The notes: a model not told the origin generated them from the sequence alone. A stretch of 64,000 bases of DNA from Pseudomonas cavernicola (GCF_003596405.1 NZ_QYUR01000008.1:124001-188000), one strand, 5' to 3'; positions 37,230-46,787 are shown, numbered from the stretch's first letter. Numbers and translations are program-made.

Positions 37230-39084
37230 AGTCCGATCTTTCGGCTTCTGGGACAGTGAATACGGTGCGGCGCAAGCTGCCGCTGCCAGTCGCGACTTCG
37301 CCGAGTTGCGCGTCGGCGCCTTGGGCCTTTTGTGGATAGAGTTCTGCCCGCAGACCTCGCGCTGCACGCTCTGGCACTGGCGCGCCGGCCGGGCCCAGTG
37401 CCTGACCCCGGCGGATTTCTCCCTGCGCAGCCGGGTCTACGAATACGGCGGCGGCGCCTTCTGCCTGACCGATCAGGGCATAGCCTTCGTCAACGAGGCG
37501 GACCAGCAGATCTACCTGCAAGCCCTGGATGGACAACCGCAACGCCTCACAGACCGCGTCGATAGCCGGTTCGGCGATCTGTGTTTCGCTGCCCGGCAGC
37601 AGGCCGTGCTGGCGGTGGAGGAGCGTCAGGCAGAGGGCAGGGTCGAGCATCGCTTGGTCAGCTTCAGCCTGGATGACGGGTCCCGTCGGGTCATGGTCGA
37701 GGGCGCCGACTTCTATGCCGGGCCAACCCTGAGTGAAGATGGCGAGCGCCTGGCCTGGATCGAATGGAATCGCCCCGAACAACCCTGGACCGCAACCCGC
37801 TTGTTCCTGGCGGAGCGGGACGGGCAGGGCGGCTGGTTGCCGGCACAGGTGGTGGCCGGGAACGCAGGCGCCGAGTCTCTGCAACAGCCGCGTTTCGGCG
37901 TCGATGGCCGCCTGTTCTGCCTCAGCGACCGCCACGGCTGGTGGCAGCCTTGGGCCGAACAACAGGGCCAATGGCTACCGGTAGGGTGCGTCGCTGCTGC
38001 CGACCATGCTGCAGCGCCCTGGCAATTGGGCGCCTGTAGCTACCTACCGTTGGTGGACGACGGGATGTTGCTAAGCCGTTTCGTCCAGGGCTGGGGTGAG
38101 CTAGTGGAGCGCTGCGCGGATGGTACGGAACGACCGTTGGCCGAGGCCTTTAGCCGTTTCCGTGCCTTGGTGGCGGATGCCGAGAACTTCTACTGCATCA
38201 CCGCCGCGCCAGAGCGCTTGCCGGCAATTCTGGCCATCGACCGCTTCGACGGCTCGGTGCAGGTACTAGCTGGCGGCGAACAGGCGCTGCCCGACGCACA
38301 GCTGGCGCGGCCACAGCCATTGAGTTTCGCCAGCGCTGGCGAGCAGGCTCACGCCTTCTTCTATAAGCCGACGAATGCCGGCTATCGGGGACCGGAAGGG
38401 GACAAACCGCCCTTGCTGATATTTCTCCATGGTGGGCCGACCTCGGCCTGTTATCCGGCGTTCGACCCGCGTATCCAGTTCTGGACCCAGCGTGGTTTCG
38501 CCGTGGCGGATCTCAACTATCGAGGCAGCAGTGGGTTTGGCCGCGCCTACCGGCAGCGGCTCCAGGGCCAGTGGGGGGTGATCGAGGTCGAGGATGCCCT
38601 GGCACTGGTCGCGCATCTGGCCGAGCGCGGGCTGATCGATCCTGTTCGGGCCTTCATCCGTGGCGCCAGTGCCGGTGGTTACACCACGATGTGCGCCCTG
38701 GCGTTCCATAACGTTTTTCGTGGCGGTGCCAGCCTGTACGGCGTCAGCGATCCCCTGGCACTGCGGCGGGTGACGCACAAGTTCGAGGCCGATTACCTGG
38801 ACTGGCTGATCGGCGACCCCGAGCGCGATGCCGAACGTTACCGGGCCCGCACACCGCTGTACCACGCCGAGCGCATCAGTGCGCCGTTGATCTTCTTCCA
38901 AGGCGGGCTGGACGCCGTGGTGCTGCCGCAGCAGACCGAAGCCATGGTCGCCGCCCTGCAACAGCGTGGCGTCCCGGTCGAATATCACTGCTATGCGGAT
39001 GAGCGCCACGGCTTTCGCCAGTCCGCCCATCTGGCCGAAACACTTGAGTTGGAATGGCGCTTCTACCAACGACTGCTGGGCTAG
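37195..39084 (+). CDS. pqqH: S9-family peptidase PqqH
   Basis: The 629-residue protein has an N-terminal beta-propeller-like half and a C-terminal prolyl-oligopeptidase domain. The triad is Ser492 in [10 protein letters not shown], Asp573 in GGLDAVVLP and His605 in DERHGF. In Pseudomonas this gene ends the pqq operon and is called pqqH; a role in processing PqqA-derived peptides is proposed but not proven. ATG at 37195 lies within pqqE. No signal peptide is seen, so it is cytoplasmic. Confidence 0.88.
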   Translation: MSVPRKSSAKPEVRSFGFWDSEYGAAQAAAASRDFAELRVGALGLLWIEFCPQTSRCTLWHWRAGRAQCLTPADFSLRSRVYEYGGGAFCLTDQGIAFVNEADQQIYLQALDGQPQRLTDRVDSRFGDLCFAARQQAVLAVEERQAEGRVEHRLVSFSLDDGSRRVMVEGADFYAGPTLSEDGERLAWIEWNRPEQPWTATRLFLAERDGQGGWLPAQVVAGNAGAESLQQPRFGVDGRLFCLSDRHGWWQPWAEQQGQWLPVGCVAAADHAAAPWQLGACSYLPLVDDGMLLSRFVQGWGELVERCADGTERPLAEAFSRFRALVADAENFYCITAAPERLPAILAIDRFDGSVQVLAGGEQALPDAQLARPQPLSFASAGEQAHAFFYKPTNAGYRGPEGDKPPLLIFLHGGPTSACYPAFDPRIQFWTQRGFAVADLNYRGSSGFGRAYRQRLQGQWGVIEVEDALALVAHLAERGLIDPVRAFIRGASAGGYTTMCALAFHNVFRGGASLYGVSDPLALRRVTHKFEADYLDWLIGDPERDAERYRARTPLYHAERISAPLIFFQGGLDAVVLPQQTEAMVAALQQRGVPVEYHCYADERHGFRQSAHLAETLELEWRFYQRLLG

Positions 39085-39176
39085 CCGGCCGCTGACTGCG
39101 TTAGTCGCATTGCAATAGCCGACGAATGCAGTAGGCTGCTCTGTATTACTTCATTACAAGAAAATCAGGCCGTTGC

Positions 39177-40340
39177 ATGAGCCACGATGTAAGCCAGCTG
39201 CGCAAATTCGTTTCCCCGGAAATCATCTTTGGTGCCGGCTGCCGGCATAACGTTGCCAACTACGCTAAGACCTTCGGCGCCCGCAAGGTGCTGGTGGTCT
39301 CCGACCCCGGGGTCGTCGCCGCCGGCTGGGTCAGCGATATCGAGGCCAGCCTGCAGTCGCAGGACATCGACTATTGCCTGTATACCCAGGTGTCTCCCAA
39401 CCCGCGGGTGGAAGAGGTGATGCTCGGTGCGGAAATCTACCGCGCCAATAACTGCAACGTCATAGTTGCGGTCGGCGGTGGCAGCCCGATGGACTGCGCC
39501 AAGGGCATCGGCATCGTGGTCGCCCACGGCCGCAGCATCCTCGAGTTCGAGGGCGTGGATACCCTCCGCGTGCCCAGCCCGCCGCTGATCATGATCCCCA
39601 CCACCGCCGGCACCTCGGCCGACGTCTCGCAGTTCGTGATCATCTCCAACCAGCAGGAACGGATGAAGTTCTCCATCGTCAGCAAGGCGGTGGTTCCCGA
39701 CGTGTCGCTGATCGACCCGGAAACCACCGCCAGCATGGACCCGTTCCTGTCCGCCTGTACCGGTATCGATGCGCTGGTGCATGCCATCGAGGCCTTCGTT
39801 TCCACCGGCCACGGCCCACTCACCGACCCCCATGCGCTTGAGGCGATGCGCCTGATCAACGGCAACCTGGTGCAGATGATCGCCAGCCCCAACGATATAG
39901 CCCTGCGCGAGAAGATCATGCTCGGCAGCATGCAGGCCGGGCTGGCGTTCTCCAACGCCATACTCGGCGCGGTGCACGCCATGTCCCACAGCCTTGGCGG
40001 TTTCCTCGACCTGCCGCACGGCTTGTGCAACGCGGTGCTGATCGAGCACGTGGTGGCCTTCAATTACAGCGCCGCGCCGGAGCGTTTCAAGATCATCGCC
40101 GAAACCTTCGGTATCGACTGCCGCGGCCTCAATCACAACCAGATTCGCCAACGGCTGGTCGAGCACCTGATCACCCTCAAGCATGCCGTCGGCTTCCATG
40201 AAACCCTTGGCCTGCACGGTGTCGGTAATTCCGACATTCCGTTCCTGTCGCAGCATGCCATGGACGACCCCTGCATCCTCACCAACCCCCGCGCGTCGAG
40301 TCAGCGCGATGTCGAGGTCGTCTATGGCGAGGCCCTCTGA
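39177..40340 (+). CDS. ercA: Iron-containing alcohol dehydrogenase ErcA
   Basis: The 387-residue group III alcohol dehydrogenase has the NAD-site GGGSPMDCAKGI, PTTAGTSADVS, and the metal-site segments CTGIDALVHAIEAFVS, HAMSHSLGGFLDLPHG. ErcA belongs to the alcohol-oxidation regulatory region of P. aeruginosa and is thought to act in signalling with ErcS rather than in bulk catabolism. The next gene starts inside its last codons, so the pair is coupled. Confidence 0.9.
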   Translation: MSHDVSQLRKFVSPEIIFGAGCRHNVANYAKTFGARKVLVVSDPGVVAAGWVSDIEASLQSQDIDYCLYTQVSPNPRVEEVMLGAEIYRANNCNVIVAVGGGSPMDCAKGIGIVVAHGRSILEFEGVDTLRVPSPPLIMIPTTAGTSADVSQFVIISNQQERMKFSIVSKAVVPDVSLIDPETTASMDPFLSACTGIDALVHAIEAFVSTGHGPLTDPHALEAMRLINGNLVQMIASPNDIALREKIMLGSMQAGLAFSNAILGAVHAMSHSLGGFLDLPHGLCNAVLIEHVVAFNYSAAPERFKIIAETFGIDCRGLNHNQIRQRLVEHLITLKHAVGFHETLGLHGVGNSDIPFLSQHAMDDPCILTNPRASSQRDVEVVYGEAL

Positions 40341-42024
40341 CGAACAGCAAAAAGCCATGGCTGGGCTGCTTGGGCTCGGTAGCCATTCGGCACGCAAGAG
40401 CCATTACCCGGAACTGCTGACCCGCCTGGAAGAACTGGAAACCGAGCGCAATCGCTACAAGTGGCTGTTCGAACATGCCGTGCACGGCATCTTCCAGGCC
40501 AGCCTGCACGAGGGCCTGCGCGCCGCCAATCCGGCGCTGGCGCGCATGCTTGGCTACGACGACCCGCAGGACGTGCTGTGGTCGCTGACCGATATGGCCA
40601 GCCACCTGTTTGTGGGCGGCGAAGCCGAGCTGCTGCGGATTCGTGAAGTGCTGCGTGAGGGCCCCGGCCTGTTCGGTTACGTGACCCGCCTGCGCCGCAA
40701 GGACGGCAGCCACGTCGATGTGTTGATGAACCTGCTGCTGAAACCGGATGAAGATGGCTTGGTAGAAGGTTTTGTCGCCGACATCACCGAGCGCATTCAG
40801 GCCCAGCAACGGCTGCAGACCCTGAATGAGGAGCTGGAGCAGCGCGTCGCCACTCGCACCCAGGAACTGCAGACGCTCAACCAGCAATTGTGCGAGGCGC
40901 GCGATGTGGCGCAGGCGGCCAACCTGAGCAAGGACAAGTACCTGGCGGCGGCCAGCCATGACCTGCTGCAGCCGTTGAATGCCGCGCGCCTGCTGATTTC
41001 GGCGCTGCGCGAGCGTGGCCTGCCGGAGGCCGAGCAGCTGCTGGTGGAACGCACGCACCAGGCGCTGGAAGGTGCGGAGGATCTGCTCACCGACCTGCTG
41101 GATATCTCCAAGCTGGACCAAGCGGCGATCAAACCGGATGTCGATGTCTACCGCCTGGACGAGCTGCTGGCGCCGTTGGCCTCGGAGTTCCAGCCGGTGG
41201 CCGCTGCCGCTGGGCTGAACCTGCGCGTGCGTATCCCGGCCTACAGCGTCAACACCGATTTCCGCCTGCTGACGCGGATTTTGCGTAACTTCCTCAGCAA
41301 CGCCTGCCGCTACACCGAGCGTGGCGGCATCCTGCTCGGCGCCCGCCGGCGTGGCGAAGTGCTGGCGCTGGAGGTCTGGGACACCGGTCGCGGTATCGCC
41401 GCCGATCAGTTGCAGTCGATCTTCCTCGAATTCAATCAGCTGGATGTCGGTCGCGCCGCCGATCGCAAGGGCGTCGGCCTGGGGCTGGCGATCGTCGAGC
41501 GGATCGCCGCCATGCTCGGCTATGCGGTGCGGGTTCGTTCGCAACCCGGGCGCGGCTCGGTGTTCAGCATCGACGTACCACTGTCCCGGCAAGCCCCCGT
41601 GGTCAGCAGCGCGGCGGTGGTTCTGCAGGCGGGAGCCGGCAATCCACTGCCGGGGCGGCGCCTGCTGGTGCTGGATAACGAACTGAGCATTCTCCACAGC
41701 ATGGCCTCGCTGCTCGGGCAATGGGGCTGCGAGGTGCTCACCGCCACCGACCAGGCGGTGGCCTTGACGGCGCTGCAGGGCCAAGCGCCGGAGCTGATCC
41801 TCGCCGACTTCCATCTCGATCACGGGGTGACTGGTTGCCAGGTTGTGCAGCATCTGCGCGAGCATTTTGCTCAGCCGATACCGGCGGTGATGATCACTGC
41901 CGACCGCAGCGATCAGTGCCGCCGCGAGATGCAGGCCTTGGGTGCGCCCTTGCTAAACAAACCGGTAAAACCCGGCAAGCTGCGCGCGGTGCTCAGCCAG
42001 TTGCTGCGGGTCGAGACGGGCTGA
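40324..42024 (+). CDS. ercS: Hybrid histidine kinase ErcS
   Basis: The 566-residue soluble kinase has a PAS domain (RYKWLFEHAVHGIFQASLHE), a coiled coil, HisKA with His212 in SHDLLQPLNAARL, HATPase (NFLSNACRYTERGG, DTGRGIA, GVGLGLAIVER) and a receiver with Asp495 in ILADFHLDHG. The H-box and receiver closely follow NahK (9984-12623), of which it looks like a shorter paralogue. ATG at 40324 has GAGG six bases upstream and overlaps ercA by 17 bases. In P. aeruginosa ErcS signals toward ethanol-oxidation genes. Confidence 0.88.
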   Translation: MARPSDEQQKAMAGLLGLGSHSARKSHYPELLTRLEELETERNRYKWLFEHAVHGIFQASLHEGLRAANPALARMLGYDDPQDVLWSLTDMASHLFVGGEAELLRIREVLREGPGLFGYVTRLRRKDGSHVDVLMNLLLKPDEDGLVEGFVADITERIQAQQRLQTLNEELEQRVATRTQELQTLNQQLCEARDVAQAANLSKDKYLAAASHDLLQPLNAARLLISALRERGLPEAEQLLVERTHQALEGAEDLLTDLLDISKLDQAAIKPDVDVYRLDELLAPLASEFQPVAAAAGLNLRVRIPAYSVNTDFRLLTRILRNFLSNACRYTERGGILLGARRRGEVLALEVWDTGRGIAADQLQSIFLEFNQLDVGRAADRKGVGLGLAIVERIAAMLGYAVRVRSQPGRGSVFSIDVPLSRQAPVVSSAAVVLQAGAGNPLPGRRLLVLDNELSILHSMASLLGQWGCEVLTATDQAVALTALQGQAPELILADFHLDHGVTGCQVVQHLREHFAQPIPAVMITADRSDQCRREMQALGAPLLNKPVKPGKLRAVLSQLLRVETG

Positions 42025-42247
42025 GCGAGGCCGCTAGAGGTGGACTGTGAGCGGTTGCGCAGGAGGGGCGCCTGCTGAATCTGCCCAGGCCTCGAACACC
42101 CGGCCCGGTTCACCGTCCGCCCAGGACGCTGGTTACTGTTCCGCTTGCGCGTGTTTGCGGAAGAATCGACTGAAATATCCGACGTCGGAGTCCCAGATGC
42201 TGATATTGGACCGAGAAGGAGTGGAAACCGGGCTGGAAGCTCAAAGT
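42025..42247. other. Gap between ercS and IS256 element, possible AraC remnant
   Basis: No intact gene is seen. On the minus strand around 42140-42200 a short frame reads DVGYFSRFFRKHAQAEQ, which recalls the last helix of AraC-type regulators (GFSDxSYFSRxFRKH). It ends at once in a stop. If real it is the tail of a lost regulator gene cut by the adjacent insertion sequence. Confidence 0.25.
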
Positions 42248-43573
42248 GGAGGGTGTACTCATGGTGTCTCCGGTCTTTGAGCGACACTGTCGCACCAGAC
42301 CGGAGACACCATGAGTACCCCGAAACACCCCATACCTGACGAGTTGTTGAACCAACTGCTGGCCAACTACCAGAAGCCCGATGACCTGATCGGCGAGAGC
42401 GGCATCCTCAAGCAGCTGACCAAGATGCTGGTCGAGCGTGCCCTCGATGCCGAGATGCCCTCCATCTTGGTCATGGTAAGAAAGAGCCTGTGGTCAATCC
42501 TGTCGGCAATGCCTGCAACGGCCACAGCCAGAAGCCCCTCACGGGCGAGTTCGACGCCTTGCCGATTGATGTGCCGCGTGACTGGCATTGCAGCTTCGAT
42601 CCGCAGATCATTGCCAAGCACCAGACCCGCTGGATTGGCTTCGACGTCAAGATCCTGTCGCTTTATGCCCGGGGCATGGCGGTGCGGGAAATCTAGTCGC
42701 ATCTGGAGGAGATGTACGGTGCCGAGGTCTCGCCCGGTCTGATCTCGTCGGTGACCGATGCCGTGGCTGACGAGGTCAAGGCCTGACAGTCACGCCCCCT
42801 GGATATGGTCTACCCCATCGTCTACCTCGACTGCATCCACACCAAGGTGCACGAGGGGGCTGTACGGGTAAAGGCGGTATACCTGGCACTGGGTATCAAC
42901 CTGTCCGGAGAGAAGGAGATTCTCGGCCTGTGGATCGCCCAGAACGAGGGCGCCAAGTTTTGGTTGCAAGTGGTTACCGAGCTGCGCAATCGGGGAGTAC
43001 AGGACATCTTCGTCGCCTGCGTAGATCGCCTGAAGGGCTTCCCCGAGGCCATCGAGGCAATATTCCCCCACACCAGTGTGCAGCTGTGCATCGTGCACAT
43101 GGTCAGGCACAGCCTGAACTACGTATCCTGGAAGCGGCGCGCCGAGGTGGCTGCTGATCTGAAACGGATTTACCAATCCACCACGTCGGACGAAGCCGAA
43201 CTGCGCCTTGGTGAGTTCGAGGCCAAATGGGATGACGAGTATCTGCCGATTGGCCAGTCCTGGCGGCGCAACTGGGCACGGATCACGCCGTTCTTCGACT
43301 TCCCGTCGGAGATCCGGAAAGTGATTTACACCACTAATGCCATCGAGTCGGTGAACATGAGCCTGCGCAAGATCACCAAGAACCGGGGCTCGTTCCCGAG
43401 CGACGAAGCGCTGTTGAAACTCTTCTACTTGGCCCTGCGCAACATCAGCAAGAAATGGACGATGCCGATCCGTGACTGGATGGCGGCACTGACACGCTTT
43501 ACGATCAGCTACGAAGACAGGCTGCCGCAGCAGTAACCCCAACCCCGGTTACACAAAATTCTGCACACCCTCC
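42248..43573 (+). mobile_element. IS256-family insertion sequence
   Basis: The ends share GGAGGGTGT (42248-42256) and its complement ACACCCTCC (43565-43573), outside an IS256-type transposase. Just inside the left end, a 21-bp perfect inverted repeat (42255-42275 and 42298-42318) spans the transposase start codon. No clear 8-bp target duplication is visible. The transposase is inactivated, so the element cannot move on its own. Confidence 0.75.
42311..43536 (+). pseudogene. IS256-family transposase, frameshift and two stops
   Basis: The reading starts MSTPKHPIPDELLNQLLANY at 42311 and continues LTKMLVERALDAEM. Near 42455-42460 one base is lost, after which GHGKKEPVVNPVGN follows in the next frame. 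That frame has TAG in place of a glutamine codon at 42694-42696 (ARGMAVREI then SHLEEMYG) and TGA at 42784-42786 where tryptophan is expected, then runs open to 43536 with IVYLDCIHTKVHEGAVRVK, CVDRLKGFPEAIEA, CIVHMVRHSLNYVSWKRR and YTTNAIESVNMSLRKIT. The DDE core is present but the 5' third is broken. Confidence 0.85.
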
Positions 43574-43585
43574 TCCCTGTCCTGG

Positions 43586-43711
43586 CTAGTCAAGGACATC
43601 GACATATTTGCCAATTAACGCCACTTGTGACAGCGCTGCTCCAAACCGCTTGAGCAACGCCAGCATGTGCGCCAGGTCTGGATGAGTAATTGACTCCAAG
43701 GCGGCAAGCAT
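43586..43711 (-). CDS. Possible short or truncated protein of unknown function
   Basis: A minus-strand frame from ATG 43711 encodes 41 residues (MLAALESITHPDLAHMLALL and so on to VDVLD). The frame stays open further upstream with protein-like composition (VHAGFDHRSPPLLG), so it may be the tail of a larger gene cut by rearrangement next to the IS256 element. I do not recognise it. Confidence 0.25.
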   Translation of the reverse strand: MLAALESITHPDLAHMLALLKRFGAALSQVALIGKYVDVLD

Positions 43712-43868
43712 ACCCAGAAGGGGCGGAGAGCGGTGGTCAAAGCCAGCGTGAACTAAACGTGAGTCACGCCAGTTTGCAGCGTGTACTATGCGGCGTTTCT
43801 TGGTACGGCGTGACCGATTGCGGGCGGCTCAAGCTGTTGATTTTAGTGGCTTATCTGTTGCGCTTTAT

Positions 43869-43923
43869 GATTTAGGTTCCAGCGCCGCAAGGCGTGAGAG
43901 TTCGAGTCTCTCCGTCCGCACCA
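43869..43923 (+). other. tRNA-Leu(UAG) 3' fragment, attachment site
   Basis: These 55 bases, from GATTTAGGTTCCAG to GTCCGCACCA, are the 3' part of a tRNA-Leu with anticodon TAG: anticodon loop, variable arm GCGCCGCAAGGCGT, T arm GAGTTCGAGTCTC and CCA end. The 5' half is absent; the bases before it do not match a tRNA. An integrase gene starts 175 bases on. This is an attachment core of an integrated element. No second copy is seen in the window. Confidence 0.75.
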
Positions 43924-43977
43924 TTACTGTTTTTCTGGGTGCTCCCGAATACCCCTAAAAAAACTGTAACCCTAGAG

Positions 43978-44004
43978 AAACCGGCCTTCGTAGCCGGTTT
44001 TTTT
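43978..44004 (+). terminator. Hairpin terminator after the attachment site
   Basis: AAACCGGC (43978-43985) pairs with GCCGGTTT (43993-44000), followed by T residues to 44004. Confidence 0.65.
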
Positions 44005-44009
44005 ATGCC

Positions 44010-44094
44010 TGTATGCTTTTCAATGCTCCCGTGTATGCCTTGGCTCCGTGTATGCCTGTGTGTATGCTTAAGTTCGTCTTAGGCTGGGCATACA
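44010..44094 (+). repeat. TGTATGC repeats, possible integrase arm sites
   Basis: TGTATGC occurs in direct orientation at 44010-44016, 44032-44038, 44049-44055 and 44061-44067, and inverted as GCATACA at 44088-44094, all between the attachment site and the integrase start. Such short repeats commonly bind the N-terminal arm domain of tyrosine integrases. They may also repress the integrase promoter. Confidence 0.5.
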
Positions 44095-44097
44095 AGA

Positions 44098-45384
44098 ATG
44101 AAGCGCGCAGAGATAAAGCGTCGGCCACTGGCTGACACCGTTCTAGCCACCCTTGAACCTGAGTCAGCTCCCTATCGTGAGGTTGACGGTAACGGCCTGT
44201 ATTTTCGAGTGAAGCCCAACGGCACCAAGTCTTGGGAATTGCGCTATAAAAAAGCTGACGGCAAGTGGAGTTGGCACGGTCTAGGCGGTTATCCCGATCT
44301 GTCCGGTGCGCTGGCGCGTGAAAAGGCCGGGGCTGCAAAGTTGCTGATGGCTGGTGGTACTGACCCGGTGCAACACAAGATCGCCCAGCGAGACGCCAAG
44401 GAAGTGGCCCGCACGAATACCTTTGCCGCTGCGGCCGAGTATTGGTTTCAGCGCAAGCTGCAAGACGGGCGTGCCGAAAGCACGCTAGCGCAAATGCGCC
44501 GTTTTCTGGACAGCGATATATTGCCCACCTTGGGCGACAAGCCGCTAAACGGAATCACCCGCCGCGATTGCGCCGCACTGCAAGAACGTATCGAGGGGCG
44601 GGGCGCGCCAAACGTGCGCGACAAAATCCGCGTAGCCCTGCGCCAGATATTCAGCCAATCCATTGCACGCGGCCTGTGTGAGAACAATCCAGCCAGTGAG
44701 CTTGGGTCGATTGCCACTCCAACACCCGAGGCCACGGCCTACCCGCACCTGTTAGAGCCTGAACTGCCGGCTTTTTTGCAGGCCATGCGCAGTAGCACCA
44801 GCCGTATTCCCGCGCTTACTGCCACTTGGCTGGTTATCTGGACTGCCAGCCGTCCAGGCATGGTGCGTAAGGCTGAATGGTCTGAAATCGACTTTGAGCG
44901 CGCCACTTGGAGCACTCCCGCCACCAAGATGAAAGCCGCTCGGGATCACGTCACACCATTAAGCCGACAGGCGCTTGAGGCTTTGCACGAACTGCAGCGC
45001 ATGACAGGGCGCGGGCGTTACCTGTTTCCTGGTATTGGGGCAAAGAACCCGGTTATCAGCGAGAACACTATAAACCTGACCTTAAACAAGGTCGGCTACA
45101 AAGGCCGCCTAGTGGGGCACGGTAGCCGCCACACGGCCAGCACCTTGCTGCGCGAGCATGGATGGGCAAAGGATCACGTCGAAGCCCAGTTAGCGCACAA
45201 AGAGGAGGGCATGGCTGGCGTGTACAACCAAGCCGCCTACTTGGAGCAGCGCCGTTCGATGCTCCAGTGGTATGCCGACTATTTGGACGCGCTAGAGGCC
45301 GGCATGACGCCTGCCAAGCGTGCCGACTTCGACAGCGCAGTGAATGCCATAGCCACCAACGTGGTAACGCTCAAGCGCGCTTAA
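44098..45384 (+). CDS. Tyrosine integrase of P4/DUF4102 type
   Basis: The 428-residue integrase has the N-terminal arm-binding DUF4102 domain (YREVDGNGLYFRVKPNGTKS, WELRYKKADGKW, LGGYPDLSGALAREKA), a SAM-like core-binding domain, and the catalytic domain with Arg in ASRPGMVRKAEW, HGSRHTASTLLREHG, and Tyr in VYNQAAYLEQRR. It recombines the element at the tRNA-Leu 3' end just upstream. Its composition is slightly less GC-rich than the alcohol locus. Confidence 0.9.
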   Translation: MKRAEIKRRPLADTVLATLEPESAPYREVDGNGLYFRVKPNGTKSWELRYKKADGKWSWHGLGGYPDLSGALAREKAGAAKLLMAGGTDPVQHKIAQRDAKEVARTNTFAAAAEYWFQRKLQDGRAESTLAQMRRFLDSDILPTLGDKPLNGITRRDCAALQERIEGRGAPNVRDKIRVALRQIFSQSIARGLCENNPASELGSIATPTPEATAYPHLLEPELPAFLQAMRSSTSRIPALTATWLVIWTASRPGMVRKAEWSEIDFERATWSTPATKMKAARDHVTPLSRQALEALHELQRMTGRGRYLFPGIGAKNPVISENTINLTLNKVGYKGRLVGHGSRHTASTLLREHGWAKDHVEAQLAHKEEGMAGVYNQAAYLEQRRSMLQWYADYLDALEAGMTPAKRADFDSAVNAIATNVVTLKRA

Positions 45385-45421
45385 TTTTTTTGGCTGGGCT
45401 ATCCCGGCATGGACGTGGCTA

Positions 45422-46384
45422 ATGAGTCAGAAACCAACCGCCGAGGAGTTTCTCTCACTCTCGGAAGCTGCTTCCCGATATCACTACATGATTCGTGAAT
45501 GTCTCAATGTGGTATTTCGCGAAGTGCAGCAAGGGAAACTTACCGGTGCTGAAATAACTGACCTTGTTGAGCGGTCGGTAGAGGCTCATGAGATGGCGCA
45601 CGAAGCATCACTTGGGGTCGAGGGGGTATGCGCGCTTAAGTGGCTTGAGAAACAGGCTCATTTTTGTGTGGCCAAAAAGGCAGCGAATTTCAAGGATGAT
45701 GATCCGGGCTGGCCAACTAAGTTTGAGAGTATTATTCGATACTGGAACGACAGTAAATATTCCAGTCGCAGTCCGTATTTATCCGTGTCGCACGAGTATT
45801 TGGATTTTGTTTCTGGGGTTGGTGGTGCAGCATATGGCTATATGTCAGGGCAAAGCCTTCGCGAGGCGTTGAATGGCGCTAACACTCTTGAAGAGATAAA
45901 ATCGCGACTATTGGAGGTTGAAAGTCTACTGGCCGCCTGTATGCTCTCTAAGAGCTTGAGTGCGCATATTTCTGATGCGCTGCAGATAGAGAGAGCAGTA
46001 GGAATTTTAGATAGTGAAGCCCCGTTAATAACTCCGGTGAGCTGCAGGAACGATGCGAACCTTCCAGCAAGGCTTATGGCGTCTGAGCTTATTTGGCATT
46101 ATGAGAGGAAATTTGGAGAGCCGCTAATAGATGCAGTATTCCAACTGTTGGGGCTATTTTTCGAAAACGAAAACCAATTAGAAAAGCGCACGCTTCAACG
46201 TTTAGCCGCTCAAGTAAACAAGCAAGCTGAGCGGCGCGAAGAGATATATCTTGAGCAAGGCCGAATTGAAGAAGAAAGGCTTGCTGCTATGGTGCCTGCG
46301 CGAACTCAGCGCGAAGCCTTCGCAAGGCTAGAGAATGAAAGATTTAGAGCTGCATACGAGCGCATGCCGAGCATGAAACCTTAG
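45422..46384 (+). CDS. Unknown protein, AT-rich cargo gene
   Basis: The 320-residue product has no signal peptide or membrane segment. The first half is mixed helix; the last 70 residues are charged and helical (ENQLEKRTLQRLAAQVNKQA, RREEIYLEQGRIEEERLAAM), likely coiled coil. Codon use is clearly more AT-rich than the neighbours (many TTT, ATA, AAA), so it was acquired separately. It starts 37 bases after the integrase stop and ends inside a 17-bp inverted repeat. I do not recognise the family; its place as cargo next to an integrase makes a defence or stabilisation role possible but unsupported. Confidence 0.7.
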   Translation: MSQKPTAEEFLSLSEAASRYHYMIRECLNVVFREVQQGKLTGAEITDLVERSVEAHEMAHEASLGVEGVCALKWLEKQAHFCVAKKAANFKDDDPGWPTKFESIIRYWNDSKYSSRSPYLSVSHEYLDFVSGVGGAAYGYMSGQSLREALNGANTLEEIKSRLLEVESLLAACMLSKSLSAHISDALQIERAVGILDSEAPLITPVSCRNDANLPARLMASELIWHYERKFGEPLIDAVFQLLGLFFENENQLEKRTLQRLAAQVNKQAERREEIYLEQGRIEEERLAAMVPARTQREAFARLENERFRAAYERMPSMKP

Positions 46385-46431
46385 TTGCGTCAGAAGATGT
46401 CGATTTTAACCCTGTCTTCTGACGCAACTAA
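46381..46431. terminator. 17-bp perfect inverted repeat over a stop codon
   Basis: TTAGTTGCGTCAGAAGA (46381-46397) is the exact complement of 46415-46431, with a 17-base spacer. The left arm contains the stop codon of the gene at 45422-46384. A third partial copy, TTGTTGCGTCAAAAG, lies near 46451. It may be a terminator or a protein-binding repeat; there is no T-run. Confidence 0.5.
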
Positions 46432-46552
46432 CTAGATCAAAAACGCATAGCTTGTTGCGTCAAAAGCCAGAGTGAATTAGCCGCGCTTTGTCGGCGGAAA
46501 CAGCATTACAGTTCAATAAGCTTTGCTCCTGAACTCACCCAGGACTGAAGTC

Positions 46553-46786
46553 ATGAATACCGATGCACCCATCGTCACACCAGCTAGCCCAATAGAACTA
46601 ATCACCATTAATGAGCTTGGCCCGATCTTGCTTCGGTCACGCTCTGGCGTGGACAAGTTGCGCGCCAAAGACCCAACGTTTCCCAAGCCTCTCAAGGACG
46701 GTACTGGCCGGCAGGCCCGCGTTTATTTTGTGCGGGCCGAGGTCGAGGCATGGCTGCGCGCCAAGCTGGACGCGAGGGCAGAATAA
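46553..46786 (+). CDS. AlpA-like helix-turn-helix protein
   Basis: The 77-residue protein carries an excisionase/AlpA-like winged HTH: ELITINELGPILLRSRSGVD, then FPKPLKDGTGRQARVYFVRA and EVEAWLRAKLD. Such proteins regulate excision or early genes of P4-like elements and often act as recombination directionality factors. ATG at 46553 follows AGGACTGAAGTC; an upstream ATG at 46523 is less likely. It starts the replication-type gene group that continues to 50140. Confidence 0.75.
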   Translation: MNTDAPIVTPASPIELITINELGPILLRSRSGVDKLRAKDPTFPKPLKDGTGRQARVYFVRAEVEAWLRAKLDARAE

Positions 46787-46787
46787 A

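Noticed and set aside
40279..41865. 528-codon minus-strand open frame opposite ercS
   Set aside because: Antisense shadow; the plus-strand kinase has all catalytic motifs.
43869..43923. Functional tRNA-Leu gene
   Set aside because: Only the 3' part from the anticodon loop onward is present. The acceptor 5' strand and D arm are missing.
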